64,000 nucleotides of DNA. Source: Nevskiales bacterium (GTDB lineage Bacteria; Pseudomonadota; Gammaproteobacteria; Nevskiales; Nevskiaceae). The notes below the pieces were generated by a model that had not been told where the DNA came from, ran no database searches, and worked only from the letters and a program-made list of their open reading frames with translations. This document shows, in pieces, positions 9,277 through 17,523 of this stretch. The position numbers and the translations under genes were made by a program. Positions within the stretch are counted from its first letter, which is position 1, and each line of letters begins with the position of its first letter. The stretch covers positions 186,001 through 250,000 of the forward strand of contig JAQVDP010000005.1 in NCBI GenBank assembly GCA_028698335.1. The letters run 5' to 3'.

Positions 9277-10965
9277 CTAGAGGTACGCTTCCGATGCGTA
9301 ACGCCGCATCATGCGGTGGCTGGTGAAGACCGAGCCGTTGTGCGAGATCGCGCGCTTCATCACGCGGATCCACGCCTCACGCTCTGCGTGTTTCGGCAGC
9401 ACCTCGCGCTCCAGCTTCGCGTACAGCGATTCCGCGTCGCCATCCGATGCGCTGTCCGGCCCATCGCCGATCGACCAGCCGGTTATGCCCTCGACGCAGC
9501 CTTCGATCCACCAGCCGTCGAGCACCGATAGGCTCGGTACGCCATTGAGCGCGGCCTTCATGCCGCTGGTGCCCGAGGCTTCGAGCGGGCGCTGCGGCGT
9601 GTTGAGCCAGACGTCCACACCGGGAATCAGCACCTGCGCGAGCGCCATGTCGTAGTTGGGCAGGAACGCGCCGCGGATGTCGGGGGCCAGCGCGCGCAGC
9701 GCAGCGTGCACCTGCGCGATGCGCCGCTTGCCGTCCTCGTCGCGAGGGTGCGCCTTGCCGGCGAGCACGACCTGGAATGGCCGGCGGCGTGCGATCGCTC
9801 GCAGGCGATCCAGGTCGCTGAACAGAAGCTCGGGGCGCTTGTAGGCGGTCATGCGGCGGGCAAAGCCCAGCGTCGGCAGGTCCGGATCGAGCGATACGCC
9901 GGTCAGCGCGCGCACCCGCTCGACCAGGCCACGCTTGGCAATCGCGTGCGCCTGCCAGACGTCGTCGTCGCCGAGGCAGCAGTCTGCGCGCACCAGCATT
10001 TCGGGTTCGTGGCACCAGCCGGGCAGGTGGCGGTCGTACAGCGCCGCGAAGGCCGGATGCGTCCAGGTGTGCGGATGCACGCCGTTGGTCACAGCGCGCA
10101 CGATGTAGCCGGGATACATGCGCCGCGAGATTTCGGCATGGCGCTTGGCCACGCCATTGACGTAGCCGGACAGGTTCAGCGCCAGCTGCGTCATGTCGAG
10201 GCGATCCGATCCGGCCAGCCGCCGCAGTGTGTCGCGCTCGACGAAGTTGCCGAGCAGGCGGTCGACCAGCGGGTAGTCGAACTGGTCATGTCCTGCGCCA
10301 ACAGGCGTGTGCGTCGTGAAGATGCAGCGCTCGCGCACGTCCGGCAGGTCGTAGGGCGGCTCGCCCGGCCGCTGATCCGGCGGCGGCACCACTGCCTGAC
10401 GCAGCAGCTCCAGCGCCAGCAGCGCGGCGTGGCCCTCGTTCATGTGGTATTTGCGGATGCGAAAGCCGAGTGCGGCGAGCATGCGCAGGCCGCCGATGCC
10501 GAGCACGATCTCCTGCTTGAGCCGGTAGGCGGTGTCGCCCCCGTAGAGCCGATGGGTCAGCTCGCGATCGGCGGCCTCGTTCTCCGGCAGGTCGGTGTCG
10601 AGGAAAATCACCGGGGCCCGACCGCCCGAATGGGCCTCGATCGTGTACAGCCACGCGCACACCCAGACGTCGCGGTTCTCGATCGGTACGGCGACCTTGG
10701 CGGCGAGGCGCGGCAGGCTGGCGGCGGGATCCCAGGGATCGGGGGCTTCCGACTGCAAGCCTTCGACACTGAGCGACTGGCGGAAGTAGCCGCTGCGGCT
10801 GACCAGGCTCACCGCAACGACCGGCAGCTCCAGATCGGCTGCCGTTCGCAGCGTGTCGCCGGCGAGGATCCCCAGACCGCCGCCGTAGGTCGGGATCTGT
10901 GGCGCCGCCGCGATCTCCATGGTGAAGTAGGCGACGCGTTCGATGCCCAGGAACGGGGTCAGCAT
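9277..10965 (-). CDS. glgP: Alpha-glucan (glycogen/starch) phosphorylase
   Basis: 562 residues, the short alpha-glucan phosphorylase family. It releases glucose-1-phosphate from glycogen with phosphate, using pyridoxal phosphate. Motifs are [19 protein letters not shown] at the N-terminus, [46 protein letters not shown] and the PLP-lysine region [14 protein letters not shown] (Lys about residue 476). The ATG at 10965 has GGAG seven bases upstream. It would supply hexose phosphate to the pentose/phosphoketolase route encoded in the same strand block. Confidence 0.93.
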   Translation of the reverse strand: MLTPFLGIERVAYFTMEIAAAPQIPTYGGGLGILAGDTLRTAADLELPVVAVSLVSRSGYFRQSLSVEGLQSEAPDPWDPAASLPRLAAKVAVPIENRDVWVCAWLYTIEAHSGGRAPVIFLDTDLPENEAADRELTHRLYGGDTAYRLKQEIVLGIGGLRMLAALGFRIRKYHMNEGHAALLALELLRQAVVPPPDQRPGEPPYDLPDVRERCIFTTHTPVGAGHDQFDYPLVDRLLGNFVERDTLRRLAGSDRLDMTQLALNLSGYVNGVAKRHAEISRRMYPGYIVRAVTNGVHPHTWTHPAFAALYDRHLPGWCHEPEMLVRADCCLGDDDVWQAHAIAKRGLVERVRALTGVSLDPDLPTLGFARRMTAYKRPELLFSDLDRLRAIARRRPFQVVLAGKAHPRDEDGKRRIAQVHAALRALAPDIRGAFLPNYDMALAQVLIPGVDVWLNTPQRPLEASGTSGMKAALNGVPSLSVLDGWWIEGCVEGITGWSIGDGPDSASDGDAESLYAKLEREVLPKHAEREAWIRVMKRAISHNGSVFTSHRMMRRYASEAYL

Positions 10966-10987
10966 GGCGGTTCTCCGGAGATGCGCT

Positions 10988-11740
10988 TCATGGCACTGGG
11001 CTGCCCTTGCGTGGCGCGATCCACATCTCCCACAGCGCGACGAAAATCTGCACCGCCAGCGCCAGGCCGATCAGCGCGCCGGCAGTCACGACGACGACGG
11101 CGAAGGCGGGGTCGTACTTGGTGATCCACCACGAACCGATGTCGGCCCACATTGCCAGGTACGGTGTGGCGACGATCGCCAGGCGCCATTTCCATGCGAT
11201 CTCGCTGAGCGCGAAGATCGCTCCGGTCAGCAGGAACAGGATGCTGATGCCGAACAGGTGCACGTGCGACACGCGTGCCAGCTGCAGCAGGCTGTAGCCG
11301 GTGTCGATTTCGGCCTGCTTGCGTACCTGCGCGTAGGTGGTCAGCGGCGGCACCGGCAGGCCCGACTGTGGGTTGTGGCAGGCAACGCAGGCGCGCTCGA
11401 GAATCGGCTTCACAGTCGGGAACGTGTCCTCGGAGGCGCCGGAACGGATCCACGCGATCAGCTGCTCTCGCTCCGCTTCGCTGACCCGCCCGGACATCGC
11501 GCCGCGGAGCGCCGATTCCAGCCGCGTGTTGCTGCGGGCGCCGTAATACTTCGCGGCGACGGCGGGCACCGCCGACATGCCCATGCGCCGGTGAGGGTCG
11601 ATGTCCTGCAGGAACAGGTAGACCATCGCCGACAGGAAGCCGAGCCCGACGGTGATCAGGAAGCACGACAGCAGCGTGCGCATCGAGATCGACAGCGTGC
11701 GCAGCGTGATGCCGGCGGCGAGTTGGGGTGATGGGGTCAT
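10988..11740 (-). CDS. Membrane protein with a c-type heme CXXCH site
   Basis: 250 residues from ATG 11740. One N-terminal membrane helix (about 22-43) leads into a periplasm-facing loop of about 110 residues containing ERACVACHNPQSG, a CXXCH covalent heme site near residue 118. Four further helices follow, with histidines in ARVSHVHLFGISILFLLTGA that could ligate heme. It looks like a small membrane-bound electron-transfer protein. Similar proteins are known to me only as uncharacterised. It lies between nhaA (46 bp upstream) and glgP (22 bp downstream) on the same strand. Confidence 0.75.
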   Translation of the reverse strand: MTPSPQLAAGITLRTLSISMRTLLSCFLITVGLGFLSAMVYLFLQDIDPHRRMGMSAVPAVAAKYYGARSNTRLESALRGAMSGRVSEAEREQLIAWIRSGASEDTFPTVKPILERACVACHNPQSGLPVPPLTTYAQVRKQAEIDTGYSLLQLARVSHVHLFGISILFLLTGAIFALSEIAWKWRLAIVATPYLAMWADIGSWWITKYDPAFAVVVVTAGALIGLALAVQIFVALWEMWIAPRKGSPVP

Positions 11741-11786
11741 GCGATCTCTCGATGCGTGGGAACGGATCTGCGCTTCGGACGAGGCT

Positions 11787-12995
11787 TCATGGGAAGGGCT
11801 CCATCGAACGCGCCGCTGCACGGCGGCGCTCGGCGGATAGCAGCACCGCCGCGCCGGCGGCGGCCGACAGCAGCGAGCCGGCGACGACGCTCAGACGCGC
11901 GTAGCGGAACGCAGTCGGGTCGGCAAAAGCCAACCCGGCGATGAACAGGCTCATCGTGAAACCGATGCCGGCGGTCAGTGCCACGCCGCCGAGCTGGCGC
12001 CAGCTCGCGCCCTCCGGCAGCTTCGCGGCGCCCAGGCGGACCGCAAGCCAAGTGCTGCCGAAGATGCCCAGCGGCTTGCCCACGAGCAGCCCGAGCACGA
12101 TGCCCAGTGAAGACGCCGAGACGAGCGCGCTCGCACTGGCCTGCGACAGCACGATGCCGGAGTTGAAGAAGGCGAAGGCCGGTACGACGCCGAACGCGAC
12201 CCAGGGGTAGAGCTGATGCTCGACTTCGCGCAGTGGCGATACCGCGCGACCCTGCACGGTCGCCTTCATCGGCATCGCCAGGCCGATGACGACGCCGGCC
12301 AGCGTGGCGTGCACGCCGGACTTGAGCACGGCGACCCAGAGAAACAGGCCAACGACGACGTAGGCCGCCGTGCGCGTGACCCTGAACCGGTTGAGGCCGA
12401 TCAGCGCCACAATGCCGAAAGCGGCCATCACCAGCGACGGCGTCGCGAGCCGGTCGGTGTAGAACAGCGCAATCACCAGGATCGCGCCGAGATCGTCGAA
12501 GATCGCCAGCGCGGTCAGGAACAGCTTGAGCGACGCGGGCACGCGCGTGCCCAGCAGCGTGAGCGCGGTCAGCGCCAGCACGGTGTCGGTCGCCGCCGGG
12601 ATCGCCCAGCCGCGCATCGAGACCGCGTCGCCGGCGTTGAATGCGGTGTAGATCAGTGCCGGCGCGGCCATGCCGCCGAGCGCGGCGAACGCCGGCGTGG
12701 CGATGGCACTGGGCGTCGACAGCTGCCCCTGCAGAACCTCGCGCTTGAGCTCCAGCGCGATGAGCAGGAAGAAGAACACCATCAGCCCTTCGTTGATCCA
12801 CAGGATCAGCGGCTTGTCGATGCTCAGTTCGCCGATGCGCACGGCGACTGGCAGGTGATGCACGACGTCGTACAACGCGCGGATCGGCGAGTTGTCGACG
12901 GCGACCGCGAGCAGCATCGCCGCGAGCGTGACCAGGCCCGCCCGGTGCTGCTGTCGCGTGCGCGCCGTCGTTGATCGGGCCGCATGGGGTCTCAT
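11787..12995 (-). CDS. nhaA: Na+/H+ antiporter NhaA
   Basis: 402 residues from ATG 12995, overlapping the stop of the GltD-like gene by 4 nt. Inner-membrane electrogenic exchanger (2 H+ in per Na+ out). About twelve helices are present, with the family signature LKLFLTALAIFDDLGAILVI carrying the paired aspartates needed for ion binding, and GWAIPAATDTVLAL with the unwound-helix region. The N-terminus has an Arg/Thr-rich leader of about 20 residues before helix 1. Translation coupling to the pyruvate:ferredoxin oxidoreductase operon is odd for nhaA and may tie sodium or proton homeostasis to anaerobic metabolism. Confidence 0.92.
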   Translation of the reverse strand: MRPHAARSTTARTRQQHRAGLVTLAAMLLAVAVDNSPIRALYDVVHHLPVAVRIGELSIDKPLILWINEGLMVFFFLLIALELKREVLQGQLSTPSAIATPAFAALGGMAAPALIYTAFNAGDAVSMRGWAIPAATDTVLALTALTLLGTRVPASLKLFLTALAIFDDLGAILVIALFYTDRLATPSLVMAAFGIVALIGLNRFRVTRTAAYVVVGLFLWVAVLKSGVHATLAGVVIGLAMPMKATVQGRAVSPLREVEHQLYPWVAFGVVPAFAFFNSGIVLSQASASALVSASSLGIVLGLLVGKPLGIFGSTWLAVRLGAAKLPEGASWRQLGGVALTAGIGFTMSLFIAGLAFADPTAFRYARLSVVAGSLLSAAAGAAVLLSAERRRAAARSMEPFP

Positions 12996-14629
12996 GTGCC
13001 GCTCTCCGCTTCCATGCGGATGTGCCCGGTTGGGCACTCGGCGGCACAGATACCACAACCCTTGCAGTACTCGTAGTCGAAGCGATAGCGCTGGCCTGGC
13101 CCCAGCTTGATCACCGCGGCGTCCGGACAGAAGTGCCAGCAGTTGTCGCACTCCATGCATACGCCGCAGCTCAGGCAGCGCGCGGCTTCGGCAGCAACGG
13201 CCACGCTTTCGAGGCCTGACTGCACTTCGCGGAAATCGCGCTGGCGCTCGTCGGTGTCGGCCTCGACGGACGTGTGCCGCGGCACGCGCCGGTAGTAGTG
13301 AGTGTGCAGTGTGTCGAAGCTGGCGGTGGCCGCGCGGCCTAGCTCAACCGGCGCGCGGCCTTCGAGGTAGGCCATGACGTCTTCGGCGGCCTGATGGCCG
13401 CTGCCGATCGCGGCGACGGCAGTGCGCGCGCCGCCCACGCAGTCGCCGCCGGCGAAGATGCCGGCCGCTGGGTCCGGCTGCAGCACATCAAGGCCGCTCC
13501 AGTCGGGTTGCTGGCCGGTGGCGACGATCACGCGATCGGCCGGCAGGAATGTCTCGGTGCCTTCGTACAGCACGGGTCGGAAGCGACCGGCATCATCGAA
13601 TACGTGATCCACGTAGGCGAGCTGCAGGCCGTCCAAGTGCTCGCCGCTGCGCACGAGCCGCTGCACGCCCAGGCGCAGCAGCAGCCGGACGCCCTCGGCC
13701 TCGGCCTGCGCGATCTCCGTGGGCAGCGCCGTCATTTCCTCGGCCGGCTGGCCGGGGCGATGGCCGGGACGGTCCTGCGGCGAGACAATCGTGACCTCGG
13801 CCGCGCCCAGGCGGCGGGCGCAGCGCGCGACGTCGATCGCGGTGTTGCCGGCGCCGATCACTGCGACGCGGGCCGGCAGCGAAGGCCGCTCGCCGGCATT
13901 GACGCGGCGAAGAAACGCGATGCCGCTGTCGACCCCATGGCCAGTGACGTCGGCCTCGGCGGGGACGAGTGGCAGGCCGTTGCCGATGGCAGTGAAGACT
14001 GCGTCGTGCCGGGTGCGCAGTTCGCCGGCGGACAGGTCCGCGCCGATGCGCACGCCCAGGCGCAGCGTCACGCCAAGCGCGAGTATCGCCTCGACTTCGT
14101 GCAGCAGCGCATCCTTGGGAAGGCGATAGTCGGGCACCCCCCAGCGCAGCGTGCCACCCGGTTCGGACGCGGCGTCGTATATCGTTACCCGGTATCCGAC
14201 GCGCGCCAGCTGATAGGCGCAGGACAGGCCGGCCGGGCCGGCGCCGACAACGCCGACGTGACGCTCGGCTGCCGCGGCGCGCGGGCGGTCATGCGCAAAT
14301 CCGCGGCCACGAGCCAGGTCACCCAGGTGGCGCTCCACCTGATGAATGGCGACCGCCTCATCGACGCGCGCGCGGTTGCAGGCGCTCTCACAGGGGTGTG
14401 GACAGATGCGACCGCATACCGCCGGGAAAGGGTTCTGCTCGGTGAGTTTTCGCCATGCTGCTTCCTCGCGCCCGGCCTGCAGCAGCGCCAGATAGGCCTG
14501 GATGTCCTCGCCTGCCGGGCAGCCTGCACCACAGGGTGGCCAGCGGTCGGCGTAGATCGGGCGTGCGCGGCGCCAGTCCCCGGTGCGGTAGGCGGTGCTG
14601 CTGCCCGGATCGAAGCGCAGCCGGCTCAC
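12992..14629 (-). CDS. GltD-like FAD/NAD(P) oxidoreductase with fused PorD-type ferredoxin domain
   Basis: 545 residues. The N-terminal Fe-S segment resembles the glutamate synthase small subunit (CGAGCPAGEDIQAYLALLQ, then CGRICPHPCESACNR). Two Rossmann folds follow: [19 protein letters not shown] for FAD and VAVIGAGNTAIDVARCARR for NAD(P)H, with a GDCVGG FAD closing motif. The last 60 residues form a two-[4Fe-4S] ferredoxin domain (CLSCGVCMECDNC and CKGCGICAAECP) that matches PorD. In this operon with porG, porA and porB it likely carries electrons between pyruvate oxidation and NAD(P). It overlaps porB and nhaA by 4 nt each. Confidence 0.88.
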   Translation of the reverse strand: MSRLRFDPGSSTAYRTGDWRRARPIYADRWPPCGAGCPAGEDIQAYLALLQAGREEAAWRKLTEQNPFPAVCGRICPHPCESACNRARVDEAVAIHQVERHLGDLARGRGFAHDRPRAAAAERHVGVVGAGPAGLSCAYQLARVGYRVTIYDAASEPGGTLRWGVPDYRLPKDALLHEVEAILALGVTLRLGVRIGADLSAGELRTRHDAVFTAIGNGLPLVPAEADVTGHGVDSGIAFLRRVNAGERPSLPARVAVIGAGNTAIDVARCARRLGAAEVTIVSPQDRPGHRPGQPAEEMTALPTEIAQAEAEGVRLLLRLGVQRLVRSGEHLDGLQLAYVDHVFDDAGRFRPVLYEGTETFLPADRVIVATGQQPDWSGLDVLQPDPAAGIFAGGDCVGGARTAVAAIGSGHQAAEDVMAYLEGRAPVELGRAATASFDTLHTHYYRRVPRHTSVEADTDERQRDFREVQSGLESVAVAAEAARCLSCGVCMECDNCWHFCPDAAVIKLGPGQRYRFDYEYCKGCGICAAECPTGHIRMEAESGT

Positions 14630-15606
14630 GACGCGGCTCCATGTGCTGGGGCGTAGCCGCCGCGGCCACCGCGCTGTGCGCGGCCGGCCTCGCCGGTGTC
14701 CCAGGCCGTGGTTGCGTCAAGCAGGCCGTAGCGGCGGATGTTGGCGTCGGCCAGCGCCTGCAGGTGGCGGAGTTCCGCGGCACCGTGCGCGTCCTTGAAC
14801 AGGTGTTTGAAGCGGCCCTGCAGCCTCAGGTAGTCCTCTACAGGCCGACGCTGCGCCAGGCGCATCACCCCGGTGACCGCGCCGTACTCCAGTTCCACCA
14901 GCGGGAACAAGCCGGTTTCAACCGCCAGTCGTGCCACCTGCACCGAGGCTGCGGCATCGTGGTCCCAGCCCAGCGGGCAGGGCGAGAAGACATGCAGGAA
15001 GCGCGGGCCGCGCAGGCGCATGGCCTTCTCCACCTTGGCCTTGAGGTCAGGGAAGAAGGCCACCGAGGCGGTGGCGGCGTAGGGCATGTGATGTGCCGCG
15101 ACGATCGCGAGCATGTCCTTCTTCAGGTGACGTTTGCCCTCACTCAGCCTTCCCGGTGGCGAGGTAGTTGTACGCGCGGCATGTGGTGTCGATCCGGAGC
15201 GCTGAACGCCGGTGTTCATGTAGGCCTCGTTGTCGTAACAGACGAACAACGCGTCGTGACCGCGTTCGATCATCCCCGACAGGCACTGCAGACCAATGTC
15301 AAAAGTGCCACCGTCGCCGGCCTGCACGACCACCCGCTCCGACCCTGGCAGCCCACGCCGCGCCGCCTCCACACCGGAGGCGACAGCGGCGGCATTGGCG
15401 AATACCGAGTGCAGCCACGGCACCTGCCAGGCGCTCTGCGCGTTGTGTGTGGTGAACACCTGCAGGCAGCCAGTAGCGTTGACGAAGATTGCGTCCGGGC
15501 CGATCAGGTCGCCGACCATGCGCGCGGCCATCGCCTGGCCGCAGCCTGAACAGGCGCGGTGACCGGAGGTGAGCGCGTTGAGGCGGAAAGGGTCGCGTCG
15601 ATCCAT
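14626..15606 (-). CDS. porB: Pyruvate:ferredoxin oxidoreductase beta subunit
   Basis: 326 residues. The beta subunit of 2-oxoacid:acceptor oxidoreductases binds thiamine diphosphate and one Fe-S cluster. Visible signs are GHRACSGCGQAMAARM, the TPP motif VQAGDGGTFDIGLQCLSGM, the YDNEAYMNTGVQRSG region and a late Cys in HVFSPCPLGWDH. Length fits PorB rather than the larger single-chain NifJ type. It sits 2 bp from porA and overlaps the GltD-like gene by 4 nt. Substrate is called pyruvate from overall resemblance; other 2-oxoacids are possible. Confidence 0.9.
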   Translation of the reverse strand: MDRRDPFRLNALTSGHRACSGCGQAMAARMVGDLIGPDAIFVNATGCLQVFTTHNAQSAWQVPWLHSVFANAAAVASGVEAARRGLPGSERVVVQAGDGGTFDIGLQCLSGMIERGHDALFVCYDNEAYMNTGVQRSGSTPHAARTTTSPPGRLSEGKRHLKKDMLAIVAAHHMPYAATASVAFFPDLKAKVEKAMRLRGPRFLHVFSPCPLGWDHDAAASVQVARLAVETGLFPLVELEYGAVTGVMRLAQRRPVEDYLRLQGRFKHLFKDAHGAAELRHLQALADANIRRYGLLDATTAWDTGEAGRAQRGGRGGYAPAHGAAS

Positions 15607-15608
15607 TT

Positions 15609-16793
15609 CTATTCTCCCGGGCGCGCGGCCTCGTCGGCCGCGTCCACATCCACGAATTGGCAGCCGATCGGTGCTGGGCCCGCTGCGGCCGACGCTGCGA
15701 AGACAGCCTCGATGCTGGCGGGCGTGAGGTCGCGCCCGCCCAGCCCTCCGACGAACCCGTCCACGGGCAGCGCGATGCCGGCCGCGTGCATTGCCGCGCG
15801 CAGTTCGGCGGCGATGATTCCGCCAGCACCGGCGCTGATGGCCTTTTCCAGCACCGCGACGCGGCGTGCGCCACGCAGGGCGTGCACCAGTCCGGCTGCA
15901 GGGAACGGACGCACGCAGCGCAGCTTGAGCGCGCCGACGCGCTCGCCGCGCTCGCGCAGCGCGTCCACCGTGTCGCGCACCGCGCCCATGACCGAGCCCA
16001 GCGTGATGAGTACGCGCTCGGCGTCATCGAGACGGTAGCCGTCGATGAGCGCCCCATGTGTGCGCCCGAACGTCGATTGGAACGCCGCCGCAGTCGAGAC
16101 GATCTCATCCGCCGCGTGATCGAGTGCCTGGTGCTGCGCGCGGCGGTACTCAAGATAGTTGTCTGGCTCGCTGCCACCCCCAAGCGTGGCCGGCGCGACC
16201 GGATCGAGGGCACGGCTGAAGCGCAGTGGCGGCAGCCAGGCGTCGACCTGCGCCTGCTCCGGCAGCTCAACCGGCTCGAAGGTGTGGGTGAGAAAGAAGC
16301 CGTCCATACACACCATTACCGGTAGCTCGCAGGCTTCGGCGATGCGGTAGGCCTGGATCATGCTGTCGACTGCCTCCTGATTGCTCTCTACATAGAGCTG
16401 AATCCAGCCGGCGTCGCGCAGCGACAGACTGTCCTGGTGGTCGTTGAAGATGTTGATCGGCGCACCGACCGCACGGTTGGCGCAGGTCATCACCACCGGC
16501 AGGCGCAGGCCGGCGATATTGAACAGCACCTCTGTCATCAGCAGCAGGCCCTGTGCCGCGCTGGCAGTGTAGGCACGCGCACCGGCCGCGACTGCACCGA
16601 GTGCGACCGAGGCGGCAGCGAACTCACTCTCGGTATTGATGCACTCAGCGGCGAGTTCGCCGTCGGCGACCATCTGCGAGAGGTGCTCGACAATGTGTGT
16701 CTGCGGTGTGATCGGGTAGGCCGCGATCACTCGCGGGCGGCACAGACGCACAGCCTCGGCCACTGCGCGCGAGCCTTCGAGCTGGCGCCTCAT
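15609..16793 (-). CDS. porA: Pyruvate:ferredoxin oxidoreductase alpha subunit
   Basis: 394 residues. It starts with QLEGSRAVAEAVRLCRPRVI and IAAYPITPQTHIVEHLSQM, the alpha-subunit pyrimidine-binding domain signature, followed by INTESEFAAASVALGAVAAG and the ANRAVGAPINIFNDHQDSL stretch. The C-terminal transketolase-C-like domain contains VLITLGSVMGAVRDTVDAL. With PorG and PorB it forms the CoA-dependent, ferredoxin-linked interconversion of pyruvate and acetyl-CoA. The start overlaps the porG stop (ATGA). Confidence 0.92.
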   Translation of the reverse strand: MRRQLEGSRAVAEAVRLCRPRVIAAYPITPQTHIVEHLSQMVADGELAAECINTESEFAAASVALGAVAAGARAYTASAAQGLLLMTEVLFNIAGLRLPVVMTCANRAVGAPINIFNDHQDSLSLRDAGWIQLYVESNQEAVDSMIQAYRIAEACELPVMVCMDGFFLTHTFEPVELPEQAQVDAWLPPLRFSRALDPVAPATLGGGSEPDNYLEYRRAQHQALDHAADEIVSTAAAFQSTFGRTHGALIDGYRLDDAERVLITLGSVMGAVRDTVDALRERGERVGALKLRCVRPFPAAGLVHALRGARRVAVLEKAISAGAGGIIAAELRAAMHAAGIALPVDGFVGGLGGRDLTPASIEAVFAASAAAGPAPIGCQFVDVDAADEAARPGE

Positions 16794-17359
16794 GTGCTCC
16801 CTCCCGCGGCGCCCAGACGGTAGCCTTCACGCAGTATCTCGATGTTGGCGCCGACGACGCGTTCGCCTTTGCGGCCGAAATGGCGGCGCACCACTGTTTC
16901 CAGCGCCGGCAGCCCAACCCAGCCGCTCGCACCGGCAAGCGCAGCGAGCAGCACCGTGTTCGGCAAGGGGCGATTCAGGTGTTCGATGCTGATCCGGTCG
17001 GCCGTCACCGCCAGCCAACGTGGTGCCACTTCTCCGGTCGCCATCTCAGGTTCACCCTCGGCATTGACGATCGCCAGCCCGCCGTCGGTCAGGCCGCGCA
17101 GCACCGGCTCCGAACGCAGCAGCGTCGCGTCCAGCACCACGACGGCATCGGGTGCGTACACCTGTGTGTGGCTGCGGATTGGCCGATCGCTGATGCGGAC
17201 GTAGGACTCGACCGGCGCGCCGCGCCGTTCTGACCCAAACTTGGGAAACGCCTGTGCCTCGAAGCCGTCTTCAAAGGCCGCCAGCGACAGCAGGGCCGCG
17301 GCCGACACCGCGCCCTGGCCACCGCGGCCGTGAAAGCGGATCTGCCGCATCGTCATCAT
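16790..17359 (-). CDS. porG: Pyruvate:ferredoxin oxidoreductase gamma subunit
   Basis: 189 residues. The opening RQIRFHGRGGQGAVSAAALL is the classic gamma-subunit signature, followed by FPKFGSERRGAPVESYVRIS. It completes the gamma-alpha-beta set and associates with the fused ferredoxin/flavoprotein encoded downstream. Start codons at 17359, 17356 and 17350 are all possible; 17359 is chosen because it overlaps the stop of the preceding 55-aa ORF in an ATGA pattern. The separate-subunit layout is typical of archaea and anaerobes. Confidence 0.92.
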   Translation of the reverse strand: MMTMRQIRFHGRGGQGAVSAAALLSLAAFEDGFEAQAFPKFGSERRGAPVESYVRISDRPIRSHTQVYAPDAVVVLDATLLRSEPVLRGLTDGGLAIVNAEGEPEMATGEVAPRWLAVTADRISIEHLNRPLPNTVLLAALAGASGWVGLPALETVVRRHFGRKGERVVGANIEILREGYRLGAAGGST

Positions 17360-17523
17360 GATGTGCTCCGGCGCAAAGCGCGGAACGTGGAGAGTCGGCG
17401 CAGCCCGATCGTGGATGGAGCGGCGTGCCGCTGCGGGTCGGGCGCCATGATTGCCGGCCCGCCTGCGAGCGCGCCGAGCGGTGCATGCATTGGGGATGCG
17501 GATACCTGCGTAAACATGCTCAT
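17356..17523 (-). CDS. Small ORF translationally coupled between ppsA and porG
   Basis: 55 codons starting [20 protein letters not shown] and ending in an Arg/Ser-rich tail (RLSTFRALRRSTS). Its ATG at 17523 overlaps the ppsA stop (ATGA) and its stop at 17356 overlaps the porG ATG in the same way. A strong purine box (GAGGGAGG) lies 10 bases before the ATG, inside the end of ppsA. No membrane segment, cysteine or known domain is visible; composition is Ala/Pro/Ser/Arg-rich. It could be a real small protein or only a coupling leader that carries ribosomes from ppsA to porG. Confidence 0.5.
   Translation of the reverse strand: MSMFTQVSASPMHAPLGALAGGPAIMAPDPQRHAAPSTIGLRRLSTFRALRRSTS

Noticed and set aside
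13394..14656. Plus-strand 420-codon frame opposite the GltD-like gene
   Set aside because: Composition of an antisense shadow, no motif, full overlap with a clear flavoprotein.
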